This document shows, one piece after another, positions 62,129 through 64,000 of a stretch of 64,000 nt of DNA. The notes beneath the pieces are model-generated. The model made no database searches. It was not told the origin of the DNA and was given only the letters and a program-made list of their open reading frames with translations. This DNA comes from Hydractinia symbiolongicarpus (lineage: Eukaryota; Cnidaria; Hydrozoa; Anthoathecata; Hydractiniidae), in assembly GCF_029227915.1 (NCBI RefSeq), contig NC_079887.1:18041650-18105649 (forward strand). Reading direction: 5' to 3'. The translations under genes and the position numbers were made by a program. Within the stretch, counting starts at the first letter, position 1. Every line of letters starts with the position of its first letter.

Positions 62129-64000
62129 GATCAATGGTAACCTGCACAGGCACGTGGAACTACGTGATTTATGTGTAAGGCCTTTATTAGGCAGCAAAAG
62201 GCCATATTACAGCGTTTAGAGGCCTGTAAGCGTAGTTTACTGTGTTTTAAAGACATGACGCAATGGAAAACAACTTGGGACGTCGTAGTCTATAGTGAGT
62301 GGCAAGGTTAGACCAATGGTAACCTGCGCAGCAGGCACGTGAAACCACGTGATTTAAGTGAAAGGCCCTTACTAGCTGTCAAAAGGCCATTTTACGGTCT
62401 TTAGAGGTTTGTAAGCGTAGTTGACGGTGTTATAAAGCCATGGCGCAATGGAAAACGACTTGGGAAGTCTTAGTCCTTTGAGAGTGGAAGGATTAGACCA
62501 TTGTTAAACAGCGCAGGCACGTGAAACCACGTGATTTACGTGTAAGGCTCTTTTTAGTCATCAAAATGCCATATTACGGCGTTTAGAGGTTTGTAAGCGT
62601 AGTTGACGGTGTTATAAAGCCAGGGCGCAATGGAAAACAAATTGGGACGTCGTAGTCTATAGAGAGTGGAAAGATTAGACCAATGGTAACCTGTGCAGGC
62701 ACGTGAAACCACGTGATTTACGTGTAAGGCTCTTCTTAGGCATCAAAATGCCATATTACGGTCTTTAGATGCCTGTGCGCGTAGTTCACTGTGTTTTAAA
62801 GACATGGCGCAATGGAAAACGATTTTAGACGTCGTAGTCTATATTGAGTGGCAAGGTTAGACCAATGGTAACCTGCGCAGGCACGTGAAACCACGTGATT
62901 TAAGTGAAAGGCCCTTACTAGCTGTCAAAAGGCCATTTTACGGTCTTTAGAGGTTTGTAAGCGTAGTTGACGGTGTTATAAAGCCAGGGCGCAATGGAAA
63001 ACGACTTGGGAAGTCTTAGTCCTTTGAGAGTGGAAGGATTAGACCATTGTTAAACAGCGCAGGCACGTGAAACCACGTGATTTACGTGTAAGGCTCTTTT
63101 TAGTCATCAAAATGCCATATTACGGCGTTTAGAGGCCTGTGCGCGTAGTTCACTGTATTTTAAAGACATGGCGCAATGGATAACGATTTGGGAAGTCGTA
63201 GTCTATAGAGAGTGGCAAGGTTAGACCAATGGTAACCTGTGCAGGCACGTGAGTCCACGTGATTTACGTGTAAGGCCTTTATTAGGTGTCAAAAGGCCAT
63301 ATTACAATCTTTACAGGCCTGTGTGGGTAGTTGACTGTGTTTTAAAGACTTGGCGCAATGGAAAAAGACTTGGGACGTCGTAGTCTAATGAGAGTTGAAG
63401 GACTAGACCAATGATAACCTACGCAGGCACGTGGAATTACGTGATTTAAGTGTAAGGCCTTTATTAGGCAGCAAAAGGCCATCTTACAGCGTTTAGAGGC
63501 CTGTAAGCGTAGTTGACTGTGTTTTAAAGACATGACGCAATGGAAAACAATTTGGGACGTCGTAGTCTATAGAGAGTGGAAAGATTGGACCAATGGTAAC
63601 CTGCGCAGGCACGTGAAACCTCGTGATTTACGTGTAAGGCTCTTTTTTGGCATCAAAATGCCATTTTACAGTCTTTAGAGGTCTGTAAGCGTAGTTGACG
63701 GTGTTATAAAGCCATGGAGCAATGGAAAACGACTTGGGAAGTCGTAGTCCATTGAGAGTGGAGGGATTAGACGAATGGTAAACAGCGCAGGCACGTGGAA
63801 CCACGTGCTTTACGTGTAAGGTTTTTATTAGACATCAAAAAGCCATATTACAGTGTTTAGAGGCCTGTGCGCGTAGTTGACTGTGTTTTAAAGACATGAC
63901 GCAGTGGAAAACAATTTGGGACTTCGTAGTGCGTTGAGAGTGTAAGGATTAGACCAATGGTAACATGCGCAGGCACGTGAAACCACGTGATTTACGTGTA

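Larger units (their letters stand above)
60412..63965 (+). repeat. 3,554-bp unit Q, copy 5
   Basis: Matches 51,926-55,479 at an offset of 8,486. It has AAAAGGCC at 61,195 where all four other Q copies have AAAACGCC. A further Q starts at 63,966 and leaves the window after 35 bp. Confidence 0.87.
1..64000 (+). repeat. Satellite DNA array, ~182-bp monomer, head to tail
   Basis: The sequence is a continuous tandem repeat. The anchor GACCAATGG recurs at 18, 200, 382, 564, 746 and 927 and then about every 181-182 bp to the right edge. All monomers I read are in one orientation, with no interruption by unique sequence. In order, a typical monomer holds a CCAAT-containing start, a triplet of ACGTG motifs, a GGCC-rich hairpin region, a TTTAAA or TATAAA stretch, CGCAATGG, and a GACGTC or AAGTCGT block. 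The length is close to a nucleosome repeat. Right-half variants fall into about six classes, for example TATAAAGCCATGG, ATTAAGCCTAGGC (181 bp), TTTTAAAGACATGACGCAGTGG, and the same with GCAATGG. One hand-counted monomer (564-745) has 51 G and 34 C, about 47% GC. By known families this is eukaryotic satellite DNA, plausibly centromeric or heterochromatic. The family is not recognised and the chromosomal location is inferred. Confidence 0.98.
60190..64000 (+). repeat. 11,320-bp super-HOR, copy 3, partial, with 2,834-bp internal loss
   Basis: From about 60,197 to the right edge the sequence matches 51,711-55,514 at an offset of 8,486, not 11,320. Relative to copies 1 and 2 it lacks 2,834 bp, most of the P-P part. 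Differences from copy 2 include 61,195 G/52,709 C, 62,238 T/53,752 G and 63,670 A/55,184 G. It runs off the window. Confidence 0.92.

Noticed and set aside
500-63533. About 120 minus-strand open frames of 63-103 codons
   Set aside because: The same few frames recur once per monomer or dimer and follow the repeat phase. Their ends shift with every 1-bp change, and 182 and 181 are not multiples of three. The 103-codon cases are simply places where two monomers stay in frame. No protein domain, start context or codon pattern supports a gene.
1-64000. CENP-B box
   Set aside because: The nearest candidate is CTTCGTAGTGCGTTGAG (for example near 3,440), which keeps the TTCG part but lacks the A and the CGGG end of the NTTCGNNNNANNCGGGN motif. 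I saw no match on either strand.
1-64000. CRISPR array
   Set aside because: The repeat is contiguous with no unique spacers, the period is 182 bp, and there are no cas-like genes.
1-64000. rDNA, tRNA or 5S gene cluster
   Set aside because: No rRNA core sequence, tRNA cloverleaf or intact pol III A and B boxes. GGTTAGACC resembles part of a B box (GGTTCGANNCC) but lacks the CGA core.
1-64000. Transposon or retroelement insertion
   Set aside because: No terminal repeats, target-site duplications, polyA or coding domains interrupt the monomer rhythm. Length changes are explained by monomer-internal deletions and whole-monomer steps.
1-64000. TATA (GTTATAAAG) and CCAAT boxes as promoters
   Set aside because: They recur in every monomer of a class as part of the repeat, with no transcript or gene downstream. 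A satellite transcript is possible but not shown by the sequence.
1-64000. Repeat-coded protein (mucin- or silk-like tandem gene)
   Set aside because: No frame stays open across monomers on either strand, and stops occur in each repeat.

Overview
The whole 64 kb window is one uninterrupted, head-to-tail satellite DNA array. The monomer is about 182 bp. Counting from the motif GACCAATGG, the first repeats start at 18, 200, 382, 564, 746 and 927, giving spacings of 182, 182, 182, 182 and 181. The window holds roughly 350 monomers, all in the same orientation. I found no gene, RNA gene, transposon, CRISPR array, inverted monomer block or unique sequence, and both ends lie inside the array. This points to a eukaryotic centromeric, pericentromeric or other heterochromatic block. 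I do not recognise the monomer family and cannot name the host. No CENP-B box is visible.

The array is organised as higher-order repeats (HORs), which change from left to right. (1) 1-1,717: diverged monomers, related to those at 25.5-28.7 kb. (2) 1,718-5,066: a 1,998-bp, 11-monomer HOR, one full copy plus a shortened second. (3) 5,067-7,904: linking monomers. (4) 7,905-15,366: two tandem copies of a 3,731-bp HOR. (5) 15,367-15,917: a short link with a mosaic monomer. (6) 15,918-23,763: two tandem copies of a 3,923-bp HOR. (7) 23,764-28,735: a link and a second diverged island. (8) 28,736-42,467: a 7,036-bp block in two copies that differ by a 545-bp (three-monomer) indel. (9) about 37,550-64,000: a nested 11,320-bp super-HOR with the internal order Q-Q-P-P (Q = 3,554 bp, P = 2,106 bp). 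It has two near-identical copies and a third that lacks 2,834 bp and runs off the right edge.

Several recurrent variants act as lineage markers: a 106-bp truncated monomer (19 copies), a 172-bp monomer with a 10-bp deletion (9 copies), a 3-bp GCA insertion confined to Q units (5 copies), and a 181-bp class with a CCTAGG site. The monomer is rich in short dyad symmetries and in helically phased ACGTG motifs. Duplication junctions can be placed within tens of bases, which makes the window a readable record of unequal exchange and short conversion-like patches. The most recent amplification appears to be on the right. There is no evidence for a protein-coding or RNA-based system.
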